From the NCBI GenBank assembly GCA_964385465.1, contig CAYLPJ010000021.1, forward strand, positions 22,917 through 86,916: a stretch of 64,000 bases of DNA, read 5' to 3'. Below the pieces are notes generated by a model that saw only the letters and a program-made list of their open reading frames with translations, was not told the origin of the DNA and made no database searches. This document shows positions 35,919-43,293 of the stretch, piece by piece (position 1 is the first letter of the stretch; each line of letters opens with the position of its first letter). The translations under genes were made by a program, and so were the position numbers. Source of the DNA: CAYLPJ01 sp964385465 (GTDB lineage Bacteria > Planctomycetota > Phycisphaerae > SM23-33).

Positions 35919-36102
35919 CATGTATCTGGCGTCGTTCCTCGGCCGGGACATGGATCTCGGGCGGGGAGGGCTGAGACCTGCAACGCCGCAGTCGCCAGAC
36001 GACCGGATCGGGCGCGGCCTACCGCGGAGGCTGCGCTCGGCCGGTCGGGGAGCCGGCGAGCAGGACAAGGGCGTACCGAGACAACAGCAAGGAGCTTCGA
36101 CC

Positions 36103-37512
36103 ATGTACAGGACCGCTTGGGTCACCGCCGCATTGCTGGCCGGCCTGCTCGTATGCACGCCGGCCGTCCGCGGAAACGAGATCGAACCCGTGCCGGAGAC
36201 TGCCCCGGCTGCCGTGGCCGCCGCCGGCGTCGTGACCGACAGCCAGGGCGGCACGCATACCTACGGCGACGTAGTCTGGACGCTGGTCGCCGCCGTGCTC
36301 GTGTTCTTCATGCAGGCCGGCTTCGCCATGGTCGAGACAGGCTTCACACGGGCCAAGAACGCCGTCAACATCCTCATGAAGAACCTCATGGACTTCTCCG
36401 TGGGGACCGTGGCGTTCTTCGTCGTCGGCTTCGGGCTGATGTTCGGTAAGAGCAACGGGCTGTTCGGAACCAGCCTCTTCGCCTTGACCGGCATCGGCGA
36501 CCATCAGTGGGAGTACACGTTCCTGATCTTCCAGACCGTCTTCGCCGCCACGGCCGCCACGATCGTCTCCGGCGCCATGGCCGAGAGGACCAAGTTCACC
36601 AGCTACCTGGTCTACAGCTTCTTCATCTCGCTGTTGATCTACCCGATCTTCGGCTCGTGGGCGTGGGGGGGCCTGCTGGCCGGCGGCGGGTGGCTGGAGG
36701 CGCCCGAGGGCGGTTTCCTCGCCGGGCTCGGCCTGCCGGGCTTCCTGGACTTCGCCGGCTCGACGGTCGTGCATTCGGTCGGCGGCTGGCTGGCTCTGGC
36801 CGGGGCCATCGTCCTCGGGCCGCGCATCGGCAAGTACAACGGGGATGGCAAACCCCGCGCCATCGCCGGGCACAGCATCCCCCTGGCCGCCCTGGGCGTG
36901 TTCATCCTGTGGTTCGGGTGGTTCGGCTTCAATCCGGGCAGCACCACCGCCGCGGGAGGCGACATCGGCTTCATCGCGGTGACCACGAACCTGGCCGCCG
37001 CCGCCGGGGCCATCATCGCCATGGCCGTCGCCTGGCTGATGTTCAAGAAGCCAGACGCGTCGATGGCCCTCAACGGCGCCTTGGCCGGGCTGGTGGGGAT
37101 TACCGCCGGCTGCGACGGGGTAAGCCCCGTCGGCGCGCTGATCATCGGGGCCGTTGCCGGGGCGCTGGTCGTCCTGGCCGTGACGTTCATCGACAGCAAG
37201 CTCAAGATCGACGACCCGGTCGGGGCCGTCAGCGTCCACGGCGTCTGCGGCGCGTGGGGCACGTTGGCCTGCGGGCTGTTCAACACCGACAGCGGCCTGT
37301 TCTACGGAGGCGGACTCGCGCAGATGGGCACGCAGGTCCTCGGCGTGCTGGCGGCATTCGCCTGGGCGTTCGGGCTGGGGCTGGTCCTGTTCTTCCTCAT
37401 CAAGAAGACGATCGGCCTCCGCGTGACCAGAGACGAGGAGCTTCGCGGGCTGGACATCGGCGAGCACGGCATGGAGGCGTACGCGGGCTTCCAGGTCTTC
37501 AGCACGACCTGA
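36103..37512 (+). CDS. amtB: Ammonium transporter AmtB (copy 1)
   Basis: Inner-membrane ammonium channel of 469 residues with signal peptide and 11 helices. The conducting His pair is in STVVHSVGGW and VSVHGVCGAWGT, and the site Asp is in DFAGSTVVH. The C-terminal tail DEELRGLDIGEHGMEAY is the part that touches GlnK. A longer frame reaches 35914, but that ATG lies inside the -12 box, so 36103 with AAGGAG upstream is the start. It leads an operon with glnK and a porin gene. Confidence 0.95.
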   Translation: MYRTAWVTAALLAGLLVCTPAVRGNEIEPVPETAPAAVAAAGVVTDSQGGTHTYGDVVWTLVAAVLVFFMQAGFAMVETGFTRAKNAVNILMKNLMDFSVGTVAFFVVGFGLMFGKSNGLFGTSLFALTGIGDHQWEYTFLIFQTVFAATAATIVSGAMAERTKFTSYLVYSFFISLLIYPIFGSWAWGGLLAGGGWLEAPEGGFLAGLGLPGFLDFAGSTVVHSVGGWLALAGAIVLGPRIGKYNGDGKPRAIAGHSIPLAALGVFILWFGWFGFNPGSTTAAGGDIGFIAVTTNLAAAAGAIIAMAVAWLMFKKPDASMALNGALAGLVGITAGCDGVSPVGALIIGAVAGALVVLAVTFIDSKLKIDDPVGAVSVHGVCGAWGTLACGLFNTDSGLFYGGGLAQMGTQVLGVLAAFAWAFGLGLVLFFLIKKTIGLRVTRDEELRGLDIGEHGMEAYAGFQVFSTT

Positions 37513-37563
37513 CGCCGCGACCGCGACCCCCGCGCCAACAGCTACCGGAAGGAGAACCACACG

Positions 37564-37905
37564 ATGCGACTGATCATAGCCTACATTCAGCCGGAGAAGC
37601 TCAACGACGTCAAGCAGGCGCTGTACGCCGCGAAGGTCTTCAAGATGTCCGTCAGCAACGCCCTCGGCTGCGGTCAGCAGAAGGGCTACCACGAGACGTA
37701 CCGCGGCGTGGACATGGAAGTGAACCTGCTCAAGAAGGTCCGGATCGAGATCGGCGTCAACGAGGAGTTCGTCCAGCCGACAATCGACGCGATCGTTTCG
37801 GGTGCTCGCACCGATACCATCGGGGACGGGAAGATCTTCGTGGTACCGCTGGAACGGTGCATCCGTATCCGTACGGGTGAAGAAGGCAACGAGGCCATCG
37901 GCTGA
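37564..37905 (+). CDS. glnK: P-II signalling protein GlnK (copy 1)
   Basis: Trimeric PII protein of 113 residues that gates AmtB and senses ATP/ADP and 2-oxoglutarate. The T-loop reads KGYHETYRGVDMEVNLLKK. Tyr46 is kept but residue 51, the uridylylated Tyr of E. coli GlnB, is Met. The IGDGKIFV and IRIRTGEE segments of the nucleotide site are intact. The protein is identical to copy 2 at 41072. It lies 51 bases after amtB. Confidence 0.95.
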   Translation: MRLIIAYIQPEKLNDVKQALYAAKVFKMSVSNALGCGQQKGYHETYRGVDMEVNLLKKVRIEIGVNEEFVQPTIDAIVSGARTDTIGDGKIFVVPLERCIRIRTGEEGNEAIG

Positions 37906-37915
37906 CGTCAGCCGA
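37898..37915. promoter_or_regulatory. 18-base perfect palindrome after glnK copy 1
   Basis: TCGGCTGACGTCAGCCGA spans the glnK stop codon and reads the same on both strands. In RNA it makes a short stem that could limit read-through into the porin gene. It is absent after glnK copy 2, where the sequence diverges right after the stop. Confidence 0.45.
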
Positions 37916-37962
37916 GATCGACCGGCTTGCGGTCGTCCCTGATACAGAAAGGAACGTGAAAC

Positions 37963-38994
37963 ATGGGCAAAGGAAAGAAGACATCCGAAACGTATCGCTC
38001 CCTCGCCGGCCGCTCGCGGCGGCCGGTGGCGGCCCTGGCGGTCGCGGCGGCGGTCATGCTGGGGGCCCTGGCGCCGGTGTGGGCCGGTGAGCCCAGCTCC
38101 GGTGGCTGGCTGGACGCGACCCGCGGCCTGGCCGCGGCCGTTGAGGAAGAGCCGGTTCCCGAGAAGGCCCCCGTGCCGGAGGGGGCTGGCGAAGAGGCCG
38201 TCACCAAGTGCCTGCCCATCGGCCTGGCCGTGGACTACACGCTCGTCAGCGACTACATCTGGCGCGGGGTGAACTTCAGCGAGTACCACGGCGAGGGCAG
38301 GGAGGACCTCAACCACCAGCTCGGTGTGGGCGCGTCGTACGACACCGGCGGCTTCGGCACGATCGCGGCGGGCTTCTGGTTCGAGTGGTACGCCGGGCAG
38401 ACGGAGATGGATTCGGCCAGCGATGACAGCCTCCAGGAAGTCGACTACACGCTGTCCTGGGCGTACGACATCGAGGCGATCGCCACGAGCGTCGAGATCG
38501 GATGGATCTGGTACCAGTTTCCGCAGACCGAAGGCGAGAACGCCTGCACGCAGGAATGGTACATCGCCCTCGGATTCGACGACAGTTGCCTGTTCGGCAC
38601 CGAGAACCCGGTCCTCAACCCGTACGTGGCGTACTACATGGATGTCGACGACAACGCCGGCGGACAGTGGCTCGAGATGGGCATCAGCCATGATTTCGCC
38701 TTCGCCGACATGGGCGCCGCCCAGACGCCCGTGCTCAAGGACCTGACCGTCACCCCGTCGCTTGTGCTTGGGGTGGACCACACGTACTTCCACGACTCCA
38801 CCCAGTTGGCGAACCTGACCTACGGCCTCGCCGCTACGTACGACCTCAGCGGCGCGCTGAACATCCCCGAGAAGTACGGCGCGATCGGCCTGACCGGGTT
38901 CCTGAACTTCAGCCAGGCTCTCGGCCTCGGCCACGATATCGACGACTACGACGACGTCCTCTACGGCGGCTTCACTCTCGGCTGGGAGTGGTAA
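37963..38994 (+). CDS. TorF-family-like outer-membrane porin
   Basis: Protein of 343 residues with an extended basic N-region and signal peptide (about 1-41, ending VWA), then a low-complexity linker and a beta-barrel. LVSDYIWRGVNFSEYHGEGREDL is split over the entry motif typical of the TorF/TIGR02001 group. Alternating aromatic strands run to the end, and the last residue is Trp, as in barrel proteins. It is the third gene of the amtB-glnK unit with a GAAAGGAA ribosome site, so it may let nitrogen compounds cross the outer membrane. That role is inference. Confidence 0.7.
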   Translation: MGKGKKTSETYRSLAGRSRRPVAALAVAAAVMLGALAPVWAGEPSSGGWLDATRGLAAAVEEEPVPEKAPVPEGAGEEAVTKCLPIGLAVDYTLVSDYIWRGVNFSEYHGEGREDLNHQLGVGASYDTGGFGTIAAGFWFEWYAGQTEMDSASDDSLQEVDYTLSWAYDIEAIATSVEIGWIWYQFPQTEGENACTQEWYIALGFDDSCLFGTENPVLNPYVAYYMDVDDNAGGQWLEMGISHDFAFADMGAAQTPVLKDLTVTPSLVLGVDHTYFHDSTQLANLTYGLAATYDLSGALNIPEKYGAIGLTGFLNFSQALGLGHDIDDYDDVLYGGFTLGWEW

Positions 38995-39051
38995 GCCGGA
39001 CCGCCGGGACGCCTCGTCTTCGACGACGCACGGGTGTGCGTGCGGGCCGGA

Positions 39052-39114
39052 GGCGGGGGAGGCGTTCTCCCCCGCCCCGCCCGCGCGACTCGCACAGCCG
39101 GCCCGAAAGCCGGC
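39052..39114 (+). terminator. Two hairpins after the porin gene
   Basis: GGCGGGGGAG (39052-39061) pairs perfectly with CTCCCCCGCC (39067-39076) around a five-base loop. A second stem GCCGGC (39097-39102 with 39109-39114) follows. No T-run is present, but the first stem is strong and stands 57 bases after the stop codon. Confidence 0.55.
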
Positions 39115-39311
39115 CGACAGTGGCATCCGACGACGACAGCGACGGGCGGCTGCTTTCTACAGATACAGAAGCACTGCGGTACTTTAGGTATCCGACCGGT
39201 CGACGCTCTTCTCTCTACATGAGGAACCGCCCTACGCACGCGACGCCTGCGGGCTGAGCCGCGGGCATATGGGAGGTTCCTCGCTCCTCTCTGACATTCC
39301 AGGCCGTCACT

Positions 39312-39399
39312 CGCAGCGCCGAGCAGCCTTGCCCGGTCGGAGTCTCACTCCGGCCTGCCCTTTCAGCCCAAGCCGCTCTCGGCGCTGCGTCTTTGCGCA
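39312..39399. other. Structured non-coding block
   Basis: CGCAGCGCCGAG (39312-39323) and CTCGGCGCTGCG (39378-39389) are a perfect 12-base inverted repeat enclosing 54 bases. Inside, 39335-39343 and 39347-39355 pair over nine positions (one G-U type) with a CTC loop. TGCG at 39386-39389 can instead pair with CGCA at 39396-39399, so two folds compete. It may be a small RNA or leader; strand unknown. No gene is seen in 38995-39673. Confidence 0.4.
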
Positions 39400-39490
39400 C
39401 CCATCGGCAATGCAGTAACCCAGGGAGCGTCGGGCACTGGAAGGTAGGGAGTCTCGCTGGGGGGAAGGACACGGGCGCCGCCTTGGAGGG

Positions 39491-39538
39491 CACACAGAAA
39501 TGTAGCATCACCGCGTGCAGGGCTACATAAATGTAGCC
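39491..39538 (+). promoter_or_regulatory. Tandem activator sites of the amtB2-glnK2 unit
   Basis: The proximal site GGCTACATAAATGTAGCC (39521-39538) has two perfect 8-base arms around AA and is centred 88 bases before the -12 GC. The distal site with core ACAGAAATGT (39494-39503) is centred 31 bases upstream. The proximal site is the best example of the dyad in the window. Confidence 0.65.
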
Positions 39539-39603
39539 ATTATCGTGTCAACCACAGAAGCGTTGACTGCGCAAGGCCCTGTATAATCAACAGATACAAT
39601 GTG

Positions 39604-39619
39604 TGGCACGAGGTGTGCA
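39604..39619 (+). promoter_or_regulatory. Sigma-54 promoter of the second amtB unit
   Basis: TGGCACGAGGTGTGCA has GG and GC 10 bases apart. Expected start of transcription is near 39630, a short leader before the GTG at 39674. A TATAAT hexamer at 39582-39587 lies just upstream but has no -35 at a workable distance. Confidence 0.85.
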
Positions 39620-39673
39620 TTGTGTTTGACGGCAAGATGGTTGTTCCGTTGGGCGCAAGGAAAGGGCACACAC

Positions 39674-41044
39674 GTGATCGAGCAACGAACGGGGGCGAGG
39701 AGACTGTTCATTCTGTTCGCCGGCCTGATTGTGGTCTGCGCGGGGGCCGGCATAGCGCATGCCGCCGACGGTGAAGCACTGGTGGTCCCGGGCATTCACA
39801 TGGCCGTCGATACCGTTTGGGTGCTCGTGTCGGCATTTCTGGTGTTTTTCATGCAGGCCGGGTTCGGCATGGTCGAGGCCGGCTTCATTCGTTCGAAGAA
39901 CACGTGCAACATCCTGACGAAGAACTTCATCGATTACTGTTCGGCCAGCTTGATGTTCTTCCTGGTCGGCTATGCATTCATGTTCGGCAACGGGAACGGG
40001 TTCATCGGCTGGTCCGGCTTCGGCCTCTCCGGCGTGCCGGACATCATTCCGGGCACGAACCTGCCCAAGTGGGCTTTCTGGCTCTTCCAGGCCGCGTTCT
40101 GCGGGGCGGCGGCGACGATCGTCGCCGGCGGGATGGCCAGCCGCATGAAGTTCCACGCGTATCTGATGTACACGGTGGTCATCAGCGGGCTTGTCTACCC
40201 GATCATCGGCCACTGGGTCTGGGGCGGGGGGTGGCTTGCGGAGATGGGCTTCGGGGACTTTGCCGGCTCGACTGTGGTCCACGCCACCGGCGGCTGGGCT
40301 GCGCTGGCGGGGACGCTCCTGCTGGGGCCCCGAACGGGAAAATTCGTCAACGGCGGCATCAAGGCGATCCCGGGGCATAACATTCCCCTGGCCAGTCTGG
40401 GTGTGTTCATCCTGTGGTTCGGGTGGTTCGGGTTCAATCCCGGCAGCACGCTCGGGGTCGCCGGTGACGGCGGAAACGCCGCGGCCCTGGTCGCCATGAA
40501 CACCAACCTTGCCGCTGCCGCCGGGGCGGTCACCGCGATGGTCACCATCTGGCTGGCCTCTGGCAAGCCCGACCTGAGCATGACCATGAACGGCTGCCTG
40601 GCCGGACTGGTTGCGATTACCGCGCCGTGCGCGTTCGTCTCGGCCCCGGCCGCGATCGCCATCGGTGCGGTCGGCGGCGTGATTGTGGTCCTGGGCGCGC
40701 TGCTGCTGGACCGCCTGTACATCGACGACCCCGTCGGGGCCGTGCCCGTCCATGGCATGAATGGCGTGTGGGGGACGCTGGCGGTGGGGCTGTTCGGACA
40801 GAAGTCCCTCGGCCTCGCCGGCGACGGACTCTTCGCCGGCGGCGGGTTCGGACAGCTCGGCATCCAGGCCCTCGGCGTCGCGGCCGCGTCGGCGTTCGTT
40901 TTCGTCACGATGGGCCTGGTGTTCCTGCTGATCAAGCTGACGGTGGGTCTCCGCGTCGGGCGTGACGAGGAGCTCCGCGGGCTGGACATCGGGGAACACG
41001 GCATGGAGGCCTACGCGGGCTTCCAGATCTTCGTCACCGAATGA
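39674..41044 (+). CDS. amtB: Ammonium transporter AmtB (copy 2)
   Basis: Ammonium channel of 456 residues with a signal peptide (about 1-30, ending AHA). The His pair is in STVVHATGGW and VPVHGMNGVWGT, and the tail DEELRGLDIGEHGMEAY matches copy 1 nearly residue for residue while the membrane part has diverged. The frame extends back to 39599, but that region is the promoter, so the GTG at 39674 with AAGGAAAGG upstream is chosen. It is followed after 27 bases by glnK copy 2. Confidence 0.92.
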   Translation: MIEQRTGARRLFILFAGLIVVCAGAGIAHAADGEALVVPGIHMAVDTVWVLVSAFLVFFMQAGFGMVEAGFIRSKNTCNILTKNFIDYCSASLMFFLVGYAFMFGNGNGFIGWSGFGLSGVPDIIPGTNLPKWAFWLFQAAFCGAAATIVAGGMASRMKFHAYLMYTVVISGLVYPIIGHWVWGGGWLAEMGFGDFAGSTVVHATGGWAALAGTLLLGPRTGKFVNGGIKAIPGHNIPLASLGVFILWFGWFGFNPGSTLGVAGDGGNAAALVAMNTNLAAAAGAVTAMVTIWLASGKPDLSMTMNGCLAGLVAITAPCAFVSAPAAIAIGAVGGVIVVLGALLLDRLYIDDPVGAVPVHGMNGVWGTLAVGLFGQKSLGLAGDGLFAGGGFGQLGIQALGVAAASAFVFVTMGLVFLLIKLTVGLRVGRDEELRGLDIGEHGMEAYAGFQIFVTE

Positions 41045-41071
41045 GCACCCGGGAGAAAGGGAGCCGCAACG

Positions 41072-41413
41072 ATGCGACTGATTATCGCGTACATTCAGCC
41101 GGAGAAGCTCAACGACGTCAAGCAGGCGCTGTACGCCGCGAAGGTCTTCAAGATGTCCGTCAGCAACGCCCTCGGCTGCGGTCAGCAGAAGGGCTACCAC
41201 GAGACGTACCGCGGCGTGGACATGGAAGTGAACCTGCTCAAGAAGGTCCGGATCGAGATCGGCGTCAACGAGGAGTTCGTCCAGCCGACAATCGACGCGA
41301 TCGTTTCGGGTGCTCGCACCGATACCATCGGGGACGGGAAGATCTTCGTGGTACCGCTGGAACGGTGCATCCGCATCCGTACGGGTGAAGAGGGCAACGA
41401 GGCCATCGGCTGA
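41072..41413 (+). CDS. glnK: P-II signalling protein GlnK (copy 2)
   Basis: Protein of 113 residues identical to copy 1. At DNA level only five bases differ: three within the first 18 bases and two near the end, with 284 identical bases between. This points to gene conversion or very recent copying. It presumably forms mixed trimers with copy 1 and shares the Met51 T-loop. GAAAGGGAG serves as ribosome site. Confidence 0.95.
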   Translation: MRLIIAYIQPEKLNDVKQALYAAKVFKMSVSNALGCGQQKGYHETYRGVDMEVNLLKKVRIEIGVNEEFVQPTIDAIVSGARTDTIGDGKIFVVPLERCIRIRTGEEGNEAIG

Positions 41414-41422
41414 ACGGATATC

Positions 41423-41467
41423 CGACAATTCCGTGCGTATTGGCTCGCCGGAGTCACATAAATGTAG
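41423..41467 (+). promoter_or_regulatory. Tandem activator sites of glnA
   Basis: The proximal site CACATAAATGTAG (41455-41467, core ACATAAATGT) is centred 101 bases before the -12 GC, nearly the same as at amtB1. The distal site CGACAATTCCGTGC (41423-41436) is 31 bases upstream and shares CGACAA-N3-CGTGC with the amtB1 distal site. Confidence 0.6.
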
Positions 41468-41547
41468 TGTATACTCTGGCACGTTCCAAGGGTGCGGCAT
41501 TCTGTAACGGGCTTCTGGAAAGGTAGTTAAGTAGAAGTGGCTTCTTC

Positions 41548-41563
41548 TGGCACGATTTGTGCA
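41548..41563 (+). promoter_or_regulatory. Sigma-54 promoter of glnA
   Basis: TGGCACGATTTGTGCA has GG and GC 10 bases apart. The start should be near 41574, giving a leader of about 140 bases. Confidence 0.85.
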
Positions 41564-41582
41564 TTGTAGGTCACTGGGAAAA

Positions 41583-41652
41583 GGCAAGCCCCCGCCTGGA
41601 AAGGGGGTGCCCTGAGCCTTCGCCGACGAGGTCTCCGGTCCCGGGCCGGAGA
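41583..41652 (+). promoter_or_regulatory. Structured leader of glnA
   Basis: Two strong hairpins lie in the predicted leader. In the first, GGCA and CCCCC (41583-41593, AG bulge) pair with GGGGG and TGCC (41603-41611). In the second, TCTCCGG (41632-41638) pairs with CCGGAGA (41646-41652). About 60 bases separate the second from the start codon. It could be a regulatory leader, but no known riboswitch class was recognised. Confidence 0.4.
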
Positions 41653-41713
41653 AGCGCCAGTCAAGGGAAAAGGACTTAGGGAAACAGGATCGAACGGCAA
41701 GGAGCAGGAAGAG

Positions 41714-43126
41714 ATGACACCGAAGGAGTTTTTCGAGTTCGCCCGTCAGCACGACGCGGAGATGATGGACCTGAAGTTCGTCGACATGCTGGGTACGTGG
41801 CAGCACTGTTCGTACCCCATTGCGACGATCGACGAGAGCGTCTTCGAGGAAGGCCTCGGCTTCGACGGCTCGTCCATTCGCGGGTGGCAGGAGATCCACC
41901 AGTCGGACATGATGGCCGTCTGCGACGCCGACACGGCCGTGATCGACCCCTTCTTCGAGAAGCCCACGGTCAGCGTCCTGGCGGACATCGTCGACCCCGA
42001 GACGCGGGAGCTGTACGGCAAGTGCCCGCGGACGGTCTGCAGGAAGGCGGCCGAGTTCCTCAAGGGCACGGGCCTGGCCGACACGTGCTTCATCGGCCCG
42101 GAGCCGGAGTTCTTCATCTTCGACGAGGTTCGCTACCAGCAGAACCAGCACACCGGGTACTACCAGATCGACTCGGTGGAGGGCGCCTGGAACACCGCGC
42201 GGTTCGAAGAGCCGAACCTCGGCTACAAGCCGTCGTTCAAGGGCGGGTACTTCCCGGTCAGCCCGACGGACACGTACCACGACCTCCGCGGCGACATGGC
42301 CTACGAGCTGATGAAGCTCGGGATCGCCATCGAGGCCCATCACCACGAGGTCGCCACGGCCGGCCAGGCCGAGATCGACATGAAGTTCGAAGAGCTCACG
42401 AAGATGGGCGACCAGTTCATGTGGTACAAGTACGTCATCAAGAATGTCGCCAAGCGTGCGGGCAAGACGGTGACGTTCATGCCCAAGCCGGTCTTCGAGG
42501 ACAACGGCTCGGGGATGCACACGCACCTGTCGCTGTGGAAGGACGGCCAGCCGCTGTTCGCCGGCGACGGCTACGCCGGGCTCAGCGAGATGGCCATGCA
42601 CGCCGCCGGCGGGCTGCTCAAGCACGCCCCGGCGATCCTGGCCTTCGCGGCCCCGACGACCAACAGCTACCGCCGCCTCGTGCCCGGCTTCGAGGCGCCG
42701 GTGAACCTGGTCGTCTCGGCCCGGAACCGCTCGGCCTCCATCCGCATCCCGATGTACTCCTCGAGCCCCAAGGCCAAGCGGCTGGAGTTCCGCTGCCCCG
42801 ACCCGACCGCCAACGGCTACCTCGCCTGGGCCGCCATGCTGATGGCCATGATCGACGGCATCGAGAACAAGCTGGATCCGGGCAGCCCGCTGGACAAGAA
42901 CATCTACGAGTTGGACGACGAGGCACTGGCCTCCATCCCCAAGGTGCCCGGATCGCTGGCCGAGTCCATCGACGCGCTGGAAGACGACCATGACTTCCTC
43001 CTGGCCGGCAGCGTGTTCGATCAGTCCCTGATCGATTCCTGGATCACCTGGAAGCGGGACGAGGAGATCGACCCGATGGCCCTGCGTCCGCATCCCCACG
43101 AGTTCGCCCTGTACTACGACAGTTGA
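41714..43126 (+). CDS. glnA: Glutamine synthetase type I
   Basis: Enzyme of 470 residues joining ammonium and glutamate with ATP. The N-terminal block GLGFDGSSIRGWQEIHQSDM, the metal site GPEPEFFIFD, HHHEVATAGQAEID, the ATP-site NGSGMHTHLSLW and the MYSSSPKAKRLEFRCPDPTANGYLA region (in two parts) are all present. Tyr398 in KNIYEL sits where the adenylylated Tyr397 of E. coli lies, so covalent control is possible. The AAGGAGCAGGAAGAG stretch is the ribosome site. It is its own sigma-54 unit. Confidence 0.97.
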   Translation: MTPKEFFEFARQHDAEMMDLKFVDMLGTWQHCSYPIATIDESVFEEGLGFDGSSIRGWQEIHQSDMMAVCDADTAVIDPFFEKPTVSVLADIVDPETRELYGKCPRTVCRKAAEFLKGTGLADTCFIGPEPEFFIFDEVRYQQNQHTGYYQIDSVEGAWNTARFEEPNLGYKPSFKGGYFPVSPTDTYHDLRGDMAYELMKLGIAIEAHHHEVATAGQAEIDMKFEELTKMGDQFMWYKYVIKNVAKRAGKTVTFMPKPVFEDNGSGMHTHLSLWKDGQPLFAGDGYAGLSEMAMHAAGGLLKHAPAILAFAAPTTNSYRRLVPGFEAPVNLVVSARNRSASIRIPMYSSSPKAKRLEFRCPDPTANGYLAWAAMLMAMIDGIENKLDPGSPLDKNIYELDDEALASIPKVPGSLAESIDALEDDHDFLLAGSVFDQSLIDSWITWKRDEEIDPMALRPHPHEFALYYDS

Positions 43127-43188
43127 GCTACCGACGGGCGGCGCGAGCACGGTGCCCGCGTCGCCGATGAACATCGGTCCCCGTCCCT

Positions 43189-43204
43189 GGCCGCCCGCGC
43201 GGCC
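43189..43204. terminator. Hairpin between convergent glnA and epimerase genes
   Basis: GGCCGC and GCGGCC form a six-base stem with a CCGC loop, and a T-rich stretch (TTGTTCCTTTT) follows about 20 bases later. It could serve glnA, whose stop is 63 bases upstream. Confidence 0.4.
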
Positions 43205-43293
43205 GGGGGGCGGACGGCCGAGATTGTTCCTTTTCCCTGGCAGCCGGGTCGGCACTTCAACAGTGTCGCCCGGTTGCCGTGTTTATGGGGAGG

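Noticed and set aside
35960..36010. GGGCTGAGACCTG in the amtB1 leader, resembling the TPP riboswitch CTGAGA box
   Set aside because: The second conserved TPP half is missing and the downstream gene has no link to thiamine.
39390..39440. On the minus strand, GGGTTACTGCATTGCCGATGG and GCAAAG recall a c-di-GMP-I riboswitch
   Set aside because: The conserved pieces occur in the wrong order and no gene lies downstream on that strand.
39582..39587. TATAAT as a sigma-70 promoter of amtB2
   Set aside because: The nearest TTGACT is only 13 bases away, too close. The sigma-54 site just downstream explains the gene better.
39587..43255. Minus-strand open frame of 1222 codons antisense to amtB2, glnK2 and glnA (and a similar one of 1035 codons over 36019-39126)
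   Set aside because: The opposite strand carries unmistakable genes. The frame is a GC-bias shadow without family motifs or a ribosome site.
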